Origin: CBDCNP01 sp965222425
Lineage (GTDB): Bacteria; Acidobacteriota; Vicinamibacteria; Marinacidobacterales; DATDRI01
Direction of reading: 5' to 3'
DNA: 64,000 nt
Assembly (NCBI GenBank): GCA_965222425.1
Contig: CBDCTW010000023.1
Span: 1-64,000, forward strand
Shown here: positions 46,223-55,727 of the stretch, one piece after another
Layout of the letters: each line of letters opens with the position of its first letter
Numbering within the stretch: position 1 is the first letter of the stretch
Notes under the pieces: model-generated
What the model was told of the DNA's origin: nothing
The model's database searches: none
What the model saw: only the letters and a program-made list of their open reading frames with translations
Position numbers and translations under genes: made by a program

Positions 46223-47622
46223 GGTGATGTCTTAAGATTCCTGTCAAAGAAAAACGATGTATGGTTCCCCAAGCTCAAACCCGTCCCCGTCATGGGGACA
46301 GAAAAGGAGAACCATACATCATGGGAAAGGTACTACCGAGTCAGCGATTGCTCAAGCAGTTCGAGGAACAACTGGTATTTGGGGAGATGAATCTCTCGGA
46401 GATCGTCCGGTCGGGAGCTCAGATGATGCTTCAATATGCGTTGGAGCGCGAGGTGACGGAGGCGTTGGGTCGAAATTACTATGAGAACGCTCCGGCAACG
46501 ACGAAGGAGAAGGGACGACGCAACGGGTATGAGTCGCATCGGGTCCTCACGGGCGAGGGAGCGGTAACGGTGCAAGTGCCGCAGGTACGAGAAACAGAGA
46601 AGGTGTTTCAGTCAAAGATTCTCGACGCCTACGTGAGCCGGACCGAGAAATTCGATGAACTGATCGCGCGGATGTACGTCCACGGGATGTCGACGCGTGA
46701 CATTGAGGCGACGTTCGCGGACGTGCTGAGCGGCACGGGTGTCTCGAAGTCGGTGGTGAGCCGGGTCACACGGTGTCTGTCGGAGGATTTCGAGGCGTTT
46801 CGAAAACGGGATCTCTCGAACGAGAAGCTGTTGTATCTCGAGCTCGATGGCACGTACCTGCGCTACCACCAAGGAGCGGAGAGGAAAGAGCCCATCCTCG
46901 TTGCGACCGGCTATCGCGCTGATGGGACGCGAGTTCTTCTTCATATCGGTGTCGGCAACCGAGAATCCTACGAGAACTGGAAGGGGTTCTTGCAGGAGAT
47001 GGTGGCCCGAGGAATGAGGGAGCCGTTACTCATCGTGACGGACGGGAATCCTGGAGTGCTCAAAGCGATCGCAGAGGTCTTCCCTCGAAGCCTCAAGCAA
47101 CGTTGCCAGAAGCACCGCCTCGAGAACATCCTGGGCAAGGCTCCGAAGGAAGTGCGCGACGAACTCAAGGCGGCCATCCTTGAGTCGTTCCATGCGAACA
47201 GCTACGAGCAAGGGCTGAAGAAGGGTCGGGAGGTGATCGCTCGGTACCGTCAACGATTCCCGAGCGCGATGAAGTGCATGGAAGAGACCCTCGAAGCGTG
47301 TCTTCAGGCGCTACGCCTTCCTGCGGCGCATCACAAAAGGCTTCGCACGTCGAATCTACTTGAGCGCACGTTCGGAGAGCACAAACGTCGCACAAAGGTC
47401 ATTCCTCACTTCTTCACCGAGGAGGCCGCGATGAAACTCTCGTTCGCTGTGCTCTTGGCCGTCGCAAACAAATGGCGCGGCGTGAGGATGGATGTCTTCG
47501 CCGCTAGGAAAGTCGAGGAGCTTCGCAACGAGCTTCTCCCGCAAGGCACGTCGGAGGAATCAGCAGCTTAACCGAGCGCGGGGAACCGTACGGAGATTTG
47601 ACAGGAAAATTAAGACTTGACC
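46223..47622 (+). mobile_element. Second IS256-family element, distinct type (1400 bp)
   Basis: Terminal inverted repeats: left GGTGATGTCTTAAGATTCC and right (reversed) GGTCAAGTCTTAATTTTCC, both continuing TGTCAAA. A perfect 8-bp target duplication CCTTCGAG flanks it (46215-46222; 47623-47630). The ends differ from the 1460-bp element, so this is a separate family member. It lies in the 3' end of the metallopeptidase gene. Confidence 0.92.
46321..47571 (+). CDS. IS256-family (mutator-type) transposase, second type
   Basis: 416-residue transposase beginning MGKVLPSQRLLKQFEEQL. Typical features: GRRNGYESHRVLTGEGAVTV, LDGTYLRY with the first catalytic Asp, IVTDGNPGVLKAI with the second, SLKQRCQKHRLENIL, and the Glu in SNLLERTFGEHKRRTKV. 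It is only distantly related to the 431-residue transposase. The frame also stays open upstream to 46261. Intact, so the element may be mobile. Single copy here. Confidence 0.9.
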   Translation: MGKVLPSQRLLKQFEEQLVFGEMNLSEIVRSGAQMMLQYALEREVTEALGRNYYENAPATTKEKGRRNGYESHRVLTGEGAVTVQVPQVRETEKVFQSKILDAYVSRTEKFDELIARMYVHGMSTRDIEATFADVLSGTGVSKSVVSRVTRCLSEDFEAFRKRDLSNEKLLYLELDGTYLRYHQGAERKEPILVATGYRADGTRVLLHIGVGNRESYENWKGFLQEMVARGMREPLLIVTDGNPGVLKAIAEVFPRSLKQRCQKHRLENILGKAPKEVRDELKAAILESFHANSYEQGLKKGREVIARYRQRFPSAMKCMEETLEACLQALRLPAAHHKRLRTSNLLERTFGEHKRRTKVIPHFFTEEAAMKLSFAVLLAVANKWRGVRMDVFAARKVEELRNELLPQGTSEESAA

Positions 47623-48911
47623 CCTTCGAGAGTGATCTCCCCCGAGGCGGCGCTCGGCGTGACACCTTGCCCGTATTGAAGAGACGCGTACCGTGTCAAG
47701 ATCTCGAGAAACTCGTCTCCGTCTTCTTCGGAATCCCAGGCGCTACGCCAGACCAAACGATAGTTCCCTCGCTCATCTGGCCATAACGCGTAGCGATCGC
47801 CCCCCCAACCCTGGGCGGCACGAGCGGCGTCTCGTCTCCCAATCTTTCCTTCGAAGAGAACTCGGATCAACAGCTCCCCGAGCTGCCCCTGCGATTCGAC
47901 CGGCTCTCCGACGGCTTCGATCAGGTTCACATCAATCGGCTCCTCTCGCTTGTCTAGATATTTCTCTGGATGAAGAACCTGCTCCATGGACCTCGGCGGA
48001 TCCTGGAGGCTCCGATTGAGAAAGCTAAGGCCTCCCCGCCGGTAGATCTCCGCCGCCAGCTGCTTGCCCTCGAGATACGGAACGATCAGTTGCTCACGCA
48101 CAACGGGAGGCGCATTCTTGAGCTCCGGACCGGCAAACATCTCCGCCATCGCCCGTGCGTCGGTCCCTGCGCCTCCGAAACCAAAGAGTCCATCGAGAAC
48201 CTCTTGCCCCATTCCCTTTCCAAAGGATCCGTCTGGGGGTGCCGCTCCGCTGCCTAGGTACATTTCCATCAGCAACGTGGCGTCTCCCTCAAATAGGCTG
48301 AGAGCCGCAAGCCTACGATCGTCGTAGTCGGTTCCCTCGCCGAGCGTCGCTCTCAGATCGAGATACTGGTCTTGCAGCGCGTGTCGAAGCTCGTGAGACA
48401 GGATGAGCTGATTCATCAAGTTCAACGATCCCTCGGACGAAGTCGTCGAAATCGCGAAGAGCTTCTTTGCACCGGGACGCTCGTCGTAGAAGCCGGCAAC
48501 ATTCTCGTTCAGAACCTGCTCGCGAATCGCGCGCAGGTCTTCCTTCGCGCTGAGGAATCCGAAAGCCCTGAGCATCCTCTCATCCTTCTCGGCAACGCGC
48601 GGTGGGCATTCTTCCTCGAAGAGCTGACCGATATACTCGGCAAGCTCATCGCGGCTCATGAAATCGATGGGAACGCTTTCGGTGAACCGAAGGCCGCCGA
48701 CCTCCTCCACTCTCTGTTTGAGCTCGTCGGTGTCCACTTCGGGAAAGCCAAGCATTTTTCCGAGCAGCTCGAAGGCTCGAGCCAGCTCCTCCTCGCTTCC
48801 CTCACTCACCTGCGACGGCGTCACCGGTCCGGAGCCCAACGCCATGACCAGGACTCCGAGTTGTGCTGCGACACAGAAAGCAATCACCTTGAACGTGCCG
48901 AGACTTCTCAT
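47610..48911 (-). CDS. Putative secreted zinc metallopeptidase, C-terminus cut by IS
   Basis: 433 residues with a signal peptide or anchor (hydrophobic ~8-26). The centre has LILSHELRHALQDQYLDL, an HExxH-type zinc site with a downstream L-x(2)-L-F-E-G-D-A-T segment whose Glu could be the third ligand, and upstream GFYDERPGAKKLFAIS. This pattern occurs in uncharacterised bacterial metallopeptidase-like proteins. The last three residues (VKS) and the stop come from the IS inverted repeat; the native 23-residue tail lies beyond the IS. The ATG overlaps the VanZ stop (ATGA). Activity is inferred from the motif only. Confidence 0.7.
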   Translation of the reverse strand: MRSLGTFKVIAFCVAAQLGVLVMALGSGPVTPSQVSEGSEEELARAFELLGKMLGFPEVDTDELKQRVEEVGGLRFTESVPIDFMSRDELAEYIGQLFEEECPPRVAEKDERMLRAFGFLSAKEDLRAIREQVLNENVAGFYDERPGAKKLFAISTTSSEGSLNLMNQLILSHELRHALQDQYLDLRATLGEGTDYDDRRLAALSLFEGDATLLMEMYLGSGAAPPDGSFGKGMGQEVLDGLFGFGGAGTDARAMAEMFAGPELKNAPPVVREQLIVPYLEGKQLAAEIYRRGGLSFLNRSLQDPPRSMEQVLHPEKYLDKREEPIDVNLIEAVGEPVESQGQLGELLIRVLFEGKIGRRDAARAAQGWGGDRYALWPDERGNYRLVWRSAWDSEEDGDEFLEILTRYASLQYGQGVTPSAASGEITLEGVKS

Positions 48912-50032
48912 AAACTGCTTCCTAAGCGAAGGGCTAGGCCGACCAGAGCCATTTCGGCAGCAATGAACGCCCCCCAGACACTAGGGGACGCCAGCCCGGG
49001 CCACAGGTGTGCAAGGACGTTGCTTCGATATGCTCCCCCGAGGTCTTTGGGTAGATCGGTGCGCCTTGCCCGGGCAATTTCGACGTAGGGCGTGTACCAC
49101 CTTTCTACGATCTGATTCTCTCCCGTGGCGGCGTGTGCGTCTCCCGCGTCCGCGGCCTGGTTGCGAGCTTGAATGTGGCGCCGGGCCTCGGTGATGTAGA
49201 AATCCTCAATTCCCAACAGGTCCTCGGCGGGGCGAAGCAGTCCCCCGCGCTCGCTCGCCGAGAGCGAAGACCAACGCATTCGACGCTCCTCGCCAGTCCG
49301 GTCAAGCTCCTCGGCCCGATATTGAGAAACGAACCTGACCTTGTTCCAGTGGATCCAATTACCCATGTGAACAAAATACATGAAAGCTCCTAGCACCGGC
49401 AGCACCAGGGCACCGGAAATGGCGACGTCCCGGAGCTCCGCACGGGTCGGCCACACGAGCTCCCCCCTTTTTGCCCCACCTTCTTTCAAAACGAAGCCGG
49501 CGTACAGCAGGCCGAATGCCCCGGCGGCAGCGTTGACCGCCACATCGCGGATCTCTGCGACGCGCGTGGCAAGTACCCATTGGATGAGCTCATCCACCAA
49601 CCCAACCGCCACAACCAGCAACAAAGTTTGAGCCGAGCGTGCTATCAGGGAAAGGCCTCGCAGTGAGAAGAAGGCCAGACACGCGAGCGTTCCGTATTGG
49701 ACGAAGTGAGCGGCCTCCACCACGCGGAACCTCGGATCCGGGGCAGCCAGCAAGAGGTAGACCAAGGCAAAGCCCACACACAGCAGAATCAGGGTGCCTA
49801 CGGCGCGCCAGCGACGGCCGGAGGCAACGAGCCATGTGGAAGCAACCATCACCGCCGCCGCGGCGAGCAAGCCAACGGCGACGTAACGATTAAACCCCCC
49901 TGCCGCGTTCTCGTTGAGGTAGTTCCGGAGCGCCGGGAGGAGAGGCGTGGACATCCATAAGAGCGCCGCCCAAGCGGCGATCCAACGCCGGGGAAGGCTG
50001 GCACCCCTGTCAGGGTCAGGCAGTGGCCTCAA
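48908..50032 (-). CDS. VanZ-like multi-pass membrane protein
   Basis: About nine hydrophobic helices. The central part has the VanZ-like core (FRVVEAAHFVQYGTLACLAF, then GLVDELIQWVLATRVAEIRDVAVN, given here in pieces), where the E-x-x-H and D-E-x-x-Q-x residues are the family's conserved polar set. A ~110-residue soluble loop with a charged helical region lies before the last helix. The function of VanZ homologues is unclear (some give glycopeptide resistance). The TTG at 50032 is preferred because the ATG at 50092 would overlap the upstream gene by 77 bases. Middle gene of a three-gene operon. Confidence 0.65.
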   Translation of the reverse strand: MRPLPDPDRGASLPRRWIAAWAALLWMSTPLLPALRNYLNENAAGGFNRYVAVGLLAAAAVMVASTWLVASGRRWRAVGTLILLCVGFALVYLLLAAPDPRFRVVEAAHFVQYGTLACLAFFSLRGLSLIARSAQTLLLVVAVGLVDELIQWVLATRVAEIRDVAVNAAAGAFGLLYAGFVLKEGGAKRGELVWPTRAELRDVAISGALVLPVLGAFMYFVHMGNWIHWNKVRFVSQYRAEELDRTGEERRMRWSSLSASERGGLLRPAEDLLGIEDFYITEARRHIQARNQAADAGDAHAATGENQIVERWYTPYVEIARARRTDLPKDLGGAYRSNVLAHLWPGLASPSVWGAFIAAEMALVGLALRLGSSL

Positions 50033-50576
50033 ATTGGCATTCCGGCCGTCCCTGGCCCCCACAGCTAGACTCGACGACCAACGACCAACCAAGCGCTGCC
50101 CGCTCCATCAGTCCTTTGAACAACGAGGCATAGTAGAGGCAGACCGGTCCATTACCAGTGACGGTTCGGCAAAAAATGAAATTTGAGACGATGACGACGA
50201 GCTTGGGCCCTTCCCGTCGAGCTTCGAGCCGACCATCGCTATGGACGTTTTTGAGGCCAGCGCGGAGAAGCCTCTTTACTGCCCGCTCACGCCCCGCCAG
50301 CGGTAAAGAGCTCCATAACTTGCGTTCCACCGGTGACAGATGCTCGTAACTCCAATCGGAGGCATAACGGCCTGCTCGATCCATGACTTTTTCGTACAAG
50401 GCGGGATCGCGACTGAGGTAGCTCACCGCAGCCATCACCGGCGCGATGTGGAACCGCGGACGGCGATCGGCCGGGTCGAACCACTTTTGGAAGACTTCCA
50501 GCTGCTCAGGAGCAATGTCTTCCAAAGCCTGCCGCAAGCTGGCCAAGAACAAACGTTCGACCGAGTCTTCTTTCAA
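50016..50576 (-). CDS. V4R-like small-molecule/heme-binding domain protein
   Basis: 186 residues, soluble. The C-terminal third (CLYYASLFKGLMERAALG, then VVESSCGGQGRPECQFEA) resembles the 4-vinyl-reductase (V4R)/HNOB-like fold signature, with a C-x(3)-G-x(3)-C-x-F ending. The N-terminal region is helical, as in related two-part proteins of delta-proteobacteria and acidobacteria. It may sense a hydrophobic ligand or gas, but no ligand residue was identified. First gene of the operon with VanZ and the metallopeptidase. Confidence 0.5.
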   Translation of the reverse strand: MKEDSVERLFLASLRQALEDIAPEQLEVFQKWFDPADRRPRFHIAPVMAAVSYLSRDPALYEKVMDRAGRYASDWSYEHLSPVERKLWSSLPLAGRERAVKRLLRAGLKNVHSDGRLEARREGPKLVVIVSNFIFCRTVTGNGPVCLYYASLFKGLMERAALGWSLVVESSCGGQGRPECQFEATA

Positions 50577-50731
50577 GACCTCTCCTGGGCCGATCAGTTT
50601 CGCTTGGCGCAGACGGAACCCTGAGTGTCTGGGTCTTGGGCTAGTTGCCCCCCGGGTCGGCGCGCGATTATCATGACTAACGGAGTAAGCCTAATCATAC
50701 CATTTGCGCAGCCCTTTTCCCAAGAGAGCAC

Positions 50732-51340
50732 TTGCCTTCGCTTCCGCCTATCGAGGCCGCGATCCTAGCCGGCGGCGGCTCCCGCCGCATGGGCTCCGAC
50801 AAGGCGTTTCTGCGCCTGGGGAGCAAGACGGTTATCGAGAAGTTGGTTGAGACGCTGCGGGCGGACTATGACCCGATCCGAGTCATCGGCCCGCCGAGGC
50901 CGCAGACGGAGCGGCTAGGTCTTCCCGTCCAGCCGGATTTGCGACCCGATTGCGGCCCTCTCGGTGGCATCCACGCTGCCCTGGCGACGGCTTCCCACCA
51001 ATCCGTCCTGGTGACCGGCTGCGACTTCCCCTTCCTCGATCGAGCTCTCCTACACCACCTGGCGGGCCTCCTCCCGGGACATGACGCGGTGGTTCCGGTG
51101 TGGGAGGGCCGCCCCGTCCCAGTGTGTGCTTTCTACGCGGTACGCTGCCTGGGGGCGGTAGAAGCTCGCCTGGAGCGCCGCCGCCTAAAGGCCGCCGACT
51201 TCCTGGACGATGTCTCGGTGCGCTGGGTGAAGGAATCAGAATTGCAGTCCCTCGACCCTCGAGGGCTCTCGTTCTTCAACCTCAACACGCCTGAGGATTA
51301 CCGGATCGCCCAAGAGATCGAGGCACAGGCCGAGCGCTAG
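50732..51340 (+). CDS. mobA: Molybdenum cofactor guanylyltransferase
   Basis: Attaches GMP to molybdopterin to make the guanine dinucleotide cofactor. The nucleotidyltransferase signature AAILAGGGSRRMGSDKAFL is followed by RPDCGPLGGIHAAL, VTGCDFPFLD and NLNTPEDY. 202 residues; TTG start at 50732. No molybdoenzyme genes are in the window. It overlaps the convergent symporter gene by 4 bases at the stop. Intact. Confidence 0.88.
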   Translation: MPSLPPIEAAILAGGGSRRMGSDKAFLRLGSKTVIEKLVETLRADYDPIRVIGPPRPQTERLGLPVQPDLRPDCGPLGGIHAALATASHQSVLVTGCDFPFLDRALLHHLAGLLPGHDAVVPVWEGRPVPVCAFYAVRCLGAVEARLERRRLKAADFLDDVSVRWVKESELQSLDPRGLSFFNLNTPEDYRIAQEIEAQAER

Positions 51341-52638
51341 TCCGTCTTCAGCGGATAACCCTCGCTTCTTCCGATAAAACAGGCCGCGGTGGCGTCGCCC
51401 ATAACGTTCACCACCGTGCGCCCCATGTCTAGAATTCGATCCACGCCGATGATGATGGCTATGCCCTCGCCCGAAACGCCGACCATTTCCAAAACCACAA
51501 CCAGCAAAGGTATCGCTCCACCCGGAACCCCCGCCGCTCCGACCGCCGTAAACACGGAGAGCAAGACCACCAAGAACTGCATCCCTAGAGACAACTCAAC
51601 CCCAAACACCTGAGCAAGAAAGAGTACGACCACGCTCGCGAACAAAGAGCTGCCGTTCATGTTCATCGTTGCACCGAGAGGTAGGACAAAGCCTGCAATC
51701 TCTGAGGGCACGCCTAACTCCTCCTCGCTGGTCTTGATAGTCGTCGGCAGCGTGGCATTCGAGGAGCTCGTGGAAAAGGCGGTAACCATGACCGGAATCA
51801 TCTTTTTGAAAAAGCGGCCAGGCGAATAGCGGGCGAAGACTCTGAGCAGCACGGAGTATGTGCCGACCATATGCAGGAGATAGCCAACCAAAACGATGAT
51901 GACGTAGAAAGAGAGGTGCCTGAGAATCTCCCAACCGAAAAGGGCAGTAACATCGAAGATCAGAGCCGGCACGGCAAAGGGGGCGATACGCATGGCGAAC
52001 CCGACGATGACGACCATCGCATCCCCGATCCCCTCGAGCACCCTTATCGTCGGCTCGGCGCGCTCGCGAGGAATCATCGTGAGAGCCAACCCGAAGAGGA
52101 TTGCGAAAAAAATGACCGGCAACATTTCAGTCTCGGCGGCGTCGCGTATTGGGTTGCGGCTCACGATGCCCACCAACATGTCGGGCCAAAATTTCTCGTC
52201 TCCGGCAATGGTTGCTCGTTGCTCGGCTTGTCCCCCGAATCTTTCCATGAGCGCTCGTTGCGTCTCCGGGTCGAAGCCGTCACCCGGCCGCAACGTATTC
52301 ACCATTGTCACCCCGATGGCTACCGATATCGTTGTGGTCACTAGGAAATAGCCGAACGTTTTGACACCCAGCCGACCGAGCTTTCCGACACTGCCCAACC
52401 GTGCAACGCCCAGCGACAACGAACAAAACACGATCGGAATGACTACCATGAAGAGTAGATTGAGAAAGATCTGGCCGATCGGGGCGGTCACGTTTTCCAC
52501 AAACCATTCCAGGGTCGAGTATCGAATGGTCCCAGCCGCTGTGAGCTGGTTGACCGTCACGCCCGCGCCCGCTCCTGCCAGGAAGCCGATGAGGATTTTC
52601 GTATGGAGCGGAATGCCCTTAGTTTTTTCGTTAGTCAT
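51337..52638 (-). CDS. Dicarboxylate/amino acid:cation symporter (DAACS/SDF family)
   Basis: 433-residue inner-membrane transporter of the GltP/DctA family. The hairpin serine motif appears as STSSSNATLPTT, and the NMDGT-type motif as TMNMNGSSLF. The C-terminal helix has VDRILDMGRTVVNVMGDA with the substrate-binding Asp/Arg/Asn residues. The upstream 138 bases to the IS contain no gene that I can see. Substrate (glutamate, aspartate or C4-dicarboxylate) not resolved. Intact. Confidence 0.9.
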   Translation of the reverse strand: MTNEKTKGIPLHTKILIGFLAGAGAGVTVNQLTAAGTIRYSTLEWFVENVTAPIGQIFLNLLFMVVIPIVFCSLSLGVARLGSVGKLGRLGVKTFGYFLVTTTISVAIGVTMVNTLRPGDGFDPETQRALMERFGGQAEQRATIAGDEKFWPDMLVGIVSRNPIRDAAETEMLPVIFFAILFGLALTMIPRERAEPTIRVLEGIGDAMVVIVGFAMRIAPFAVPALIFDVTALFGWEILRHLSFYVIIVLVGYLLHMVGTYSVLLRVFARYSPGRFFKKMIPVMVTAFSTSSSNATLPTTIKTSEEELGVPSEIAGFVLPLGATMNMNGSSLFASVVVLFLAQVFGVELSLGMQFLVVLLSVFTAVGAAGVPGGAIPLLVVVLEMVGVSGEGIAIIIGVDRILDMGRTVVNVMGDATAACFIGRSEGYPLKTD

Positions 52639-52834
52639 CTGGTAACTCGCGAGAATTCGGTGGGGTCTCGCGGAAGTCTATTTGCGACGTCGGAGCGAGG
52701 CGGACGCAAAGCCACGGCAGTATAGCATGAGCAGTATGGTAAGGAACTTACCCTTAACGGGGCGGACGCCGGCCCGGGGGATGTCCCGGCCGCTGTTGAA
52801 TTTGGTCGGGTAGCGGCGGCACCTGTGAATACTC

Positions 52835-54083
52835 TTAGGCAGCAAACTCATCGCTGTCAAGAGATTTCTGTTTGCTTCTAAGCGCGTGAACGAGAGCGCC
52901 CATATGGCGATAGCCTTTGATACGCCGGAACTTTTTCTGCGCGGTGACGACGCCAAGAGCGGTCCATCGGCGAACCATGGAAGGACTCTTCCAACGCTTG
53001 ACGTTTCTCGATACTCTGCGAATGGTTCCGTTGAGATTCTCAATGGCGTTCGTCGTGGCAAGAGACTGGCGAAGTAAGGCGGGCGGCGCGAGCTTCACGA
53101 CCGTGAGTGTTTCTTCCATCCCTTCACGAAGGCTTCCGGTAGCTTCGTCGTAGCCGTTTCGCTCGAGCCACGACACCAATGCCTGAAGTCGCTTGCGCGC
53201 CTTGTCGGCACTCTTGCACTTGTAGGCTTCCTTCATCGTCTGGAGCACGTAGGCGTGACGAGACTTGGGAAGGTACGAGCGAAGATTTCGGAGTTTATGG
53301 ATCTGGCACCTTTGGATGACCGCGAGGTCCCCCAAAACGTCGACGAGTGCCTTGCGGATGCCTTTGCCTCCGTCCACTACGCAGAGAATCGACTCATCGA
53401 CGCGCAAGCCTCGCTCGAGAAGGTCCTGCAACATCGCGGTGCACATCCGAGAGTTCTCCGTCGAGCCCAGCCATATACCCAGGGGCACCTTCGTTCCATC
53501 TATTGTGATACCTAGAGTTACGACGACGGTCTGTCCGGCCACCTCAAGGCCATCCAGCATCAGTGCCGCAAGCTCGAACTCCTCTAGCCGCCGAGACAGG
53601 TATTCCTCGAGCTTCTTAGTCGTCTGGCTCACGAGGTGACGGCTGGCGGCACTCTTACTCGTGCCACGAGACTTCAACTTGGCCGCGGGTTTGTCCAGAC
53701 TCGATTCGTAATTTCGGGTCGATACCCCCACCAAGATCTGATTCAACACTCGCTCTGGAAGCGGGTCTTCTTCGCGGAAGGCTTCGAAGTGTGGAAGCGA
53801 CGCCTCCGCGCCCGACTTCGAGCGAACTCGAGGTCGCGACACTTGGATGTGACGACCACCGAAGCTCAGCTCTCCGTTCGTGCTCCCCCAGTGGTTATGA
53901 GTTCGCTCCTTCTCGTGCTTGCCCTTGAGCCCCGCGATCTCCTCGGCGTCCTCTCTGAGCAGTAGGTGCAGAGCTGTCAGTCCTTGCTCGTACACCCATT
54001 CCGTCAGATCCGCCTTCGTGGCCGCGATCCCAGCTATCATCGGTAGCAGTATCTGACCGACTTGGCCAACTACCTTGCCCGTA
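52835..54083 (-). pseudogene. IS256 transposase, copy 2, C-terminal ~415 residues
   Basis: Nearly identical to the transposase at 16240-17535 with a handful of substitutions (for example REDAEE for GEDAEE). All catalytic residues are in this part. The first ~17 codons are displaced to 56653-56699 by the nested IS, so the native start is lost. An internal Met at 54040 could in principle start a shortened product. Confidence 0.9.
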
Positions 54084-54185
54084 TGTGTTCGCTAGTCTGA
54101 ATTGGCCCATTTCGCTCATTTGATTTGGCCCACCCCATCGAGACCGATACCCTGAGCCGGGGAAGAACCCGGAGAGGAGGGTCGG

Positions 54186-55727
54186 TTGAAAAGGGGTGCG
54201 AAAGTGCGATTGTTCGAGCAGATCCGTGGCGAGTACGAGCACGGAGTAGGAACGATAAAGGGAGTGGCGAAGGAGTTCGGAGTACACCGTCGGATGGTGC
54301 GTCAGGCGCTGGAGAGCGCGGTACCGCCGGAGCGTAAAGTCGCGGAGCGTGCGAGTCCGAAGCTTGAGGAAGTACGCGAGTTCATCGACGCGGTCCTGAA
54401 GGAGGACAAGCGAGCGCCTCGGAAGCAACGCCATACGGCTCGTCGTATCTGGTCCCGGTTGCGCGCCGAGCATCCGGAGCATGAGATTGGCGAATCAACG
54501 GTACGTCGCTACGTCGCTCGTCGGAAGAGCGAGCTCGGCCTGAAGGACACAGAGATTTTTGTTCCGCAGAGCTACGCGTGGGGCGATGAAGGGCAAGTGG
54601 ACTGGTACGAGGCGTACGCGCGGATCGGAGGTGAGCTCGAGAAGGTCCACACGCTCGTAGTCCGAAGCATGGCGGGAGGAGGCGCGTTGCATCGCGGCTA
54701 TCCGCGTCCGACGCAACAAGCATTTTTCGAAGCGCAGGAGCATGCGTTCGAGTTCTTTGGTGGCGTGTTCCGCCGCATGCGCTACGACAACCTGTCACTC
54801 GCGGTCACTAAGATTCTGCGTGGTTATCAACGAGAGCAGACGGAGCGATTCGTGGCGTTTCGCTCCCATTGGGGATTCGACTCGGAGTTTTGTAATCCGA
54901 GTCGAGGCAACGAGAAGGGCGGGGTGGAAAGCGAAGTCGGCTACTTCCAGCGCAACTATCTGACGCCGGTACCGGAGTTTTCGAACTGGGATGAGCTGAA
55001 CGAGTATCTGCTCTCGTGCTGTCTCAAGGATGCGACGCGCCACATTAGCGGCAAGGAGCATGCTGTCGGAACAGCGATGGAGCTTGAACGGGAGCATCTG
55101 TTGCCATTGACCGTCGAGGGGTTCGATATCGAGGAGCGACGATTTGCAAAGGTGAACAAGAAAGGCTGCGTTCGAGTCGGCACGAACTGGTACTCGACTC
55201 CGTTGAAACGGGACCGGCGAGTTGTGGCCAAGCTACTGCCGTTGGAAGTTGAGATCTGGCACGAGGGCCACGTCGTGGCACGCCACGAGCGCTGCTACGG
55301 CCGCAGCCAGTCGATTTATGAACTCGAGCACTACTTGGATGTTCTGGTCAGGAAGCCTGGAGCGTTGGCCGGCTCGACGCCGCTCGCTCAATGGCGGGAG
55401 AAAGGTCGGTGGCCCACGAGCTACGACGAGTTGTGGTCCAAGCTGAATCGACGTCACGGGAAGCTCGAAGGAACCCGCCAGATGGTCGAGCTCGTGCAGC
55501 TCGGCCGCGAGCACGGCTACGACAAGCTGCGTGAGGCGGTGAGTCAAGCGCTCGAACTCGGCTGTACGGATGCTGAGGCGATCCGTCACCTCGTCGAATC
55601 ATCAGTTCTTCGACGTGAGCAGGCGCAGGCTCTTGGCGATGTGGAGCTCGGAGAGCTCACGAAGTACGAACGTTCCTTGCCAGGTGTTGGCCATTACAAC
55701 GCGCTGATCGGCGAGGTGAACTCGTGA
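54186..55727 (+). CDS. istA: IS21-family transposase IstA
   Basis: 513 residues. N-terminal helix-turn-helix (GTIKGVAKEFGVHRRMVRQAL), then a retroviral-type integrase core: first Asp in GQVDWYEAY, second in MRYDNLSLAV, Glu in NEKGGVESEVGYF. TTG start at 54186 preceded by GGAGGG. The stop overlaps the istB start by 4 bases (GTGA), the usual coupling in this family. Intact. Confidence 0.95.
   Translation: MKRGAKVRLFEQIRGEYEHGVGTIKGVAKEFGVHRRMVRQALESAVPPERKVAERASPKLEEVREFIDAVLKEDKRAPRKQRHTARRIWSRLRAEHPEHEIGESTVRRYVARRKSELGLKDTEIFVPQSYAWGDEGQVDWYEAYARIGGELEKVHTLVVRSMAGGGALHRGYPRPTQQAFFEAQEHAFEFFGGVFRRMRYDNLSLAVTKILRGYQREQTERFVAFRSHWGFDSEFCNPSRGNEKGGVESEVGYFQRNYLTPVPEFSNWDELNEYLLSCCLKDATRHISGKEHAVGTAMELEREHLLPLTVEGFDIEERRFAKVNKKGCVRVGTNWYSTPLKRDRRVVAKLLPLEVEIWHEGHVVARHERCYGRSQSIYELEHYLDVLVRKPGALAGSTPLAQWREKGRWPTSYDELWSKLNRRHGKLEGTRQMVELVQLGREHGYDKLREAVSQALELGCTDAEAIRHLVESSVLRREQAQALGDVELGELTKYERSLPGVGHYNALIGEVNS

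Noticed and set aside
52886..53965. Plus-strand ORFs inside the IS256 copies (repeated at 16291-17370 and 60257-61115)
   Set aside because: Antisense shadows of the transposase; they recur only because the IS is repeated.
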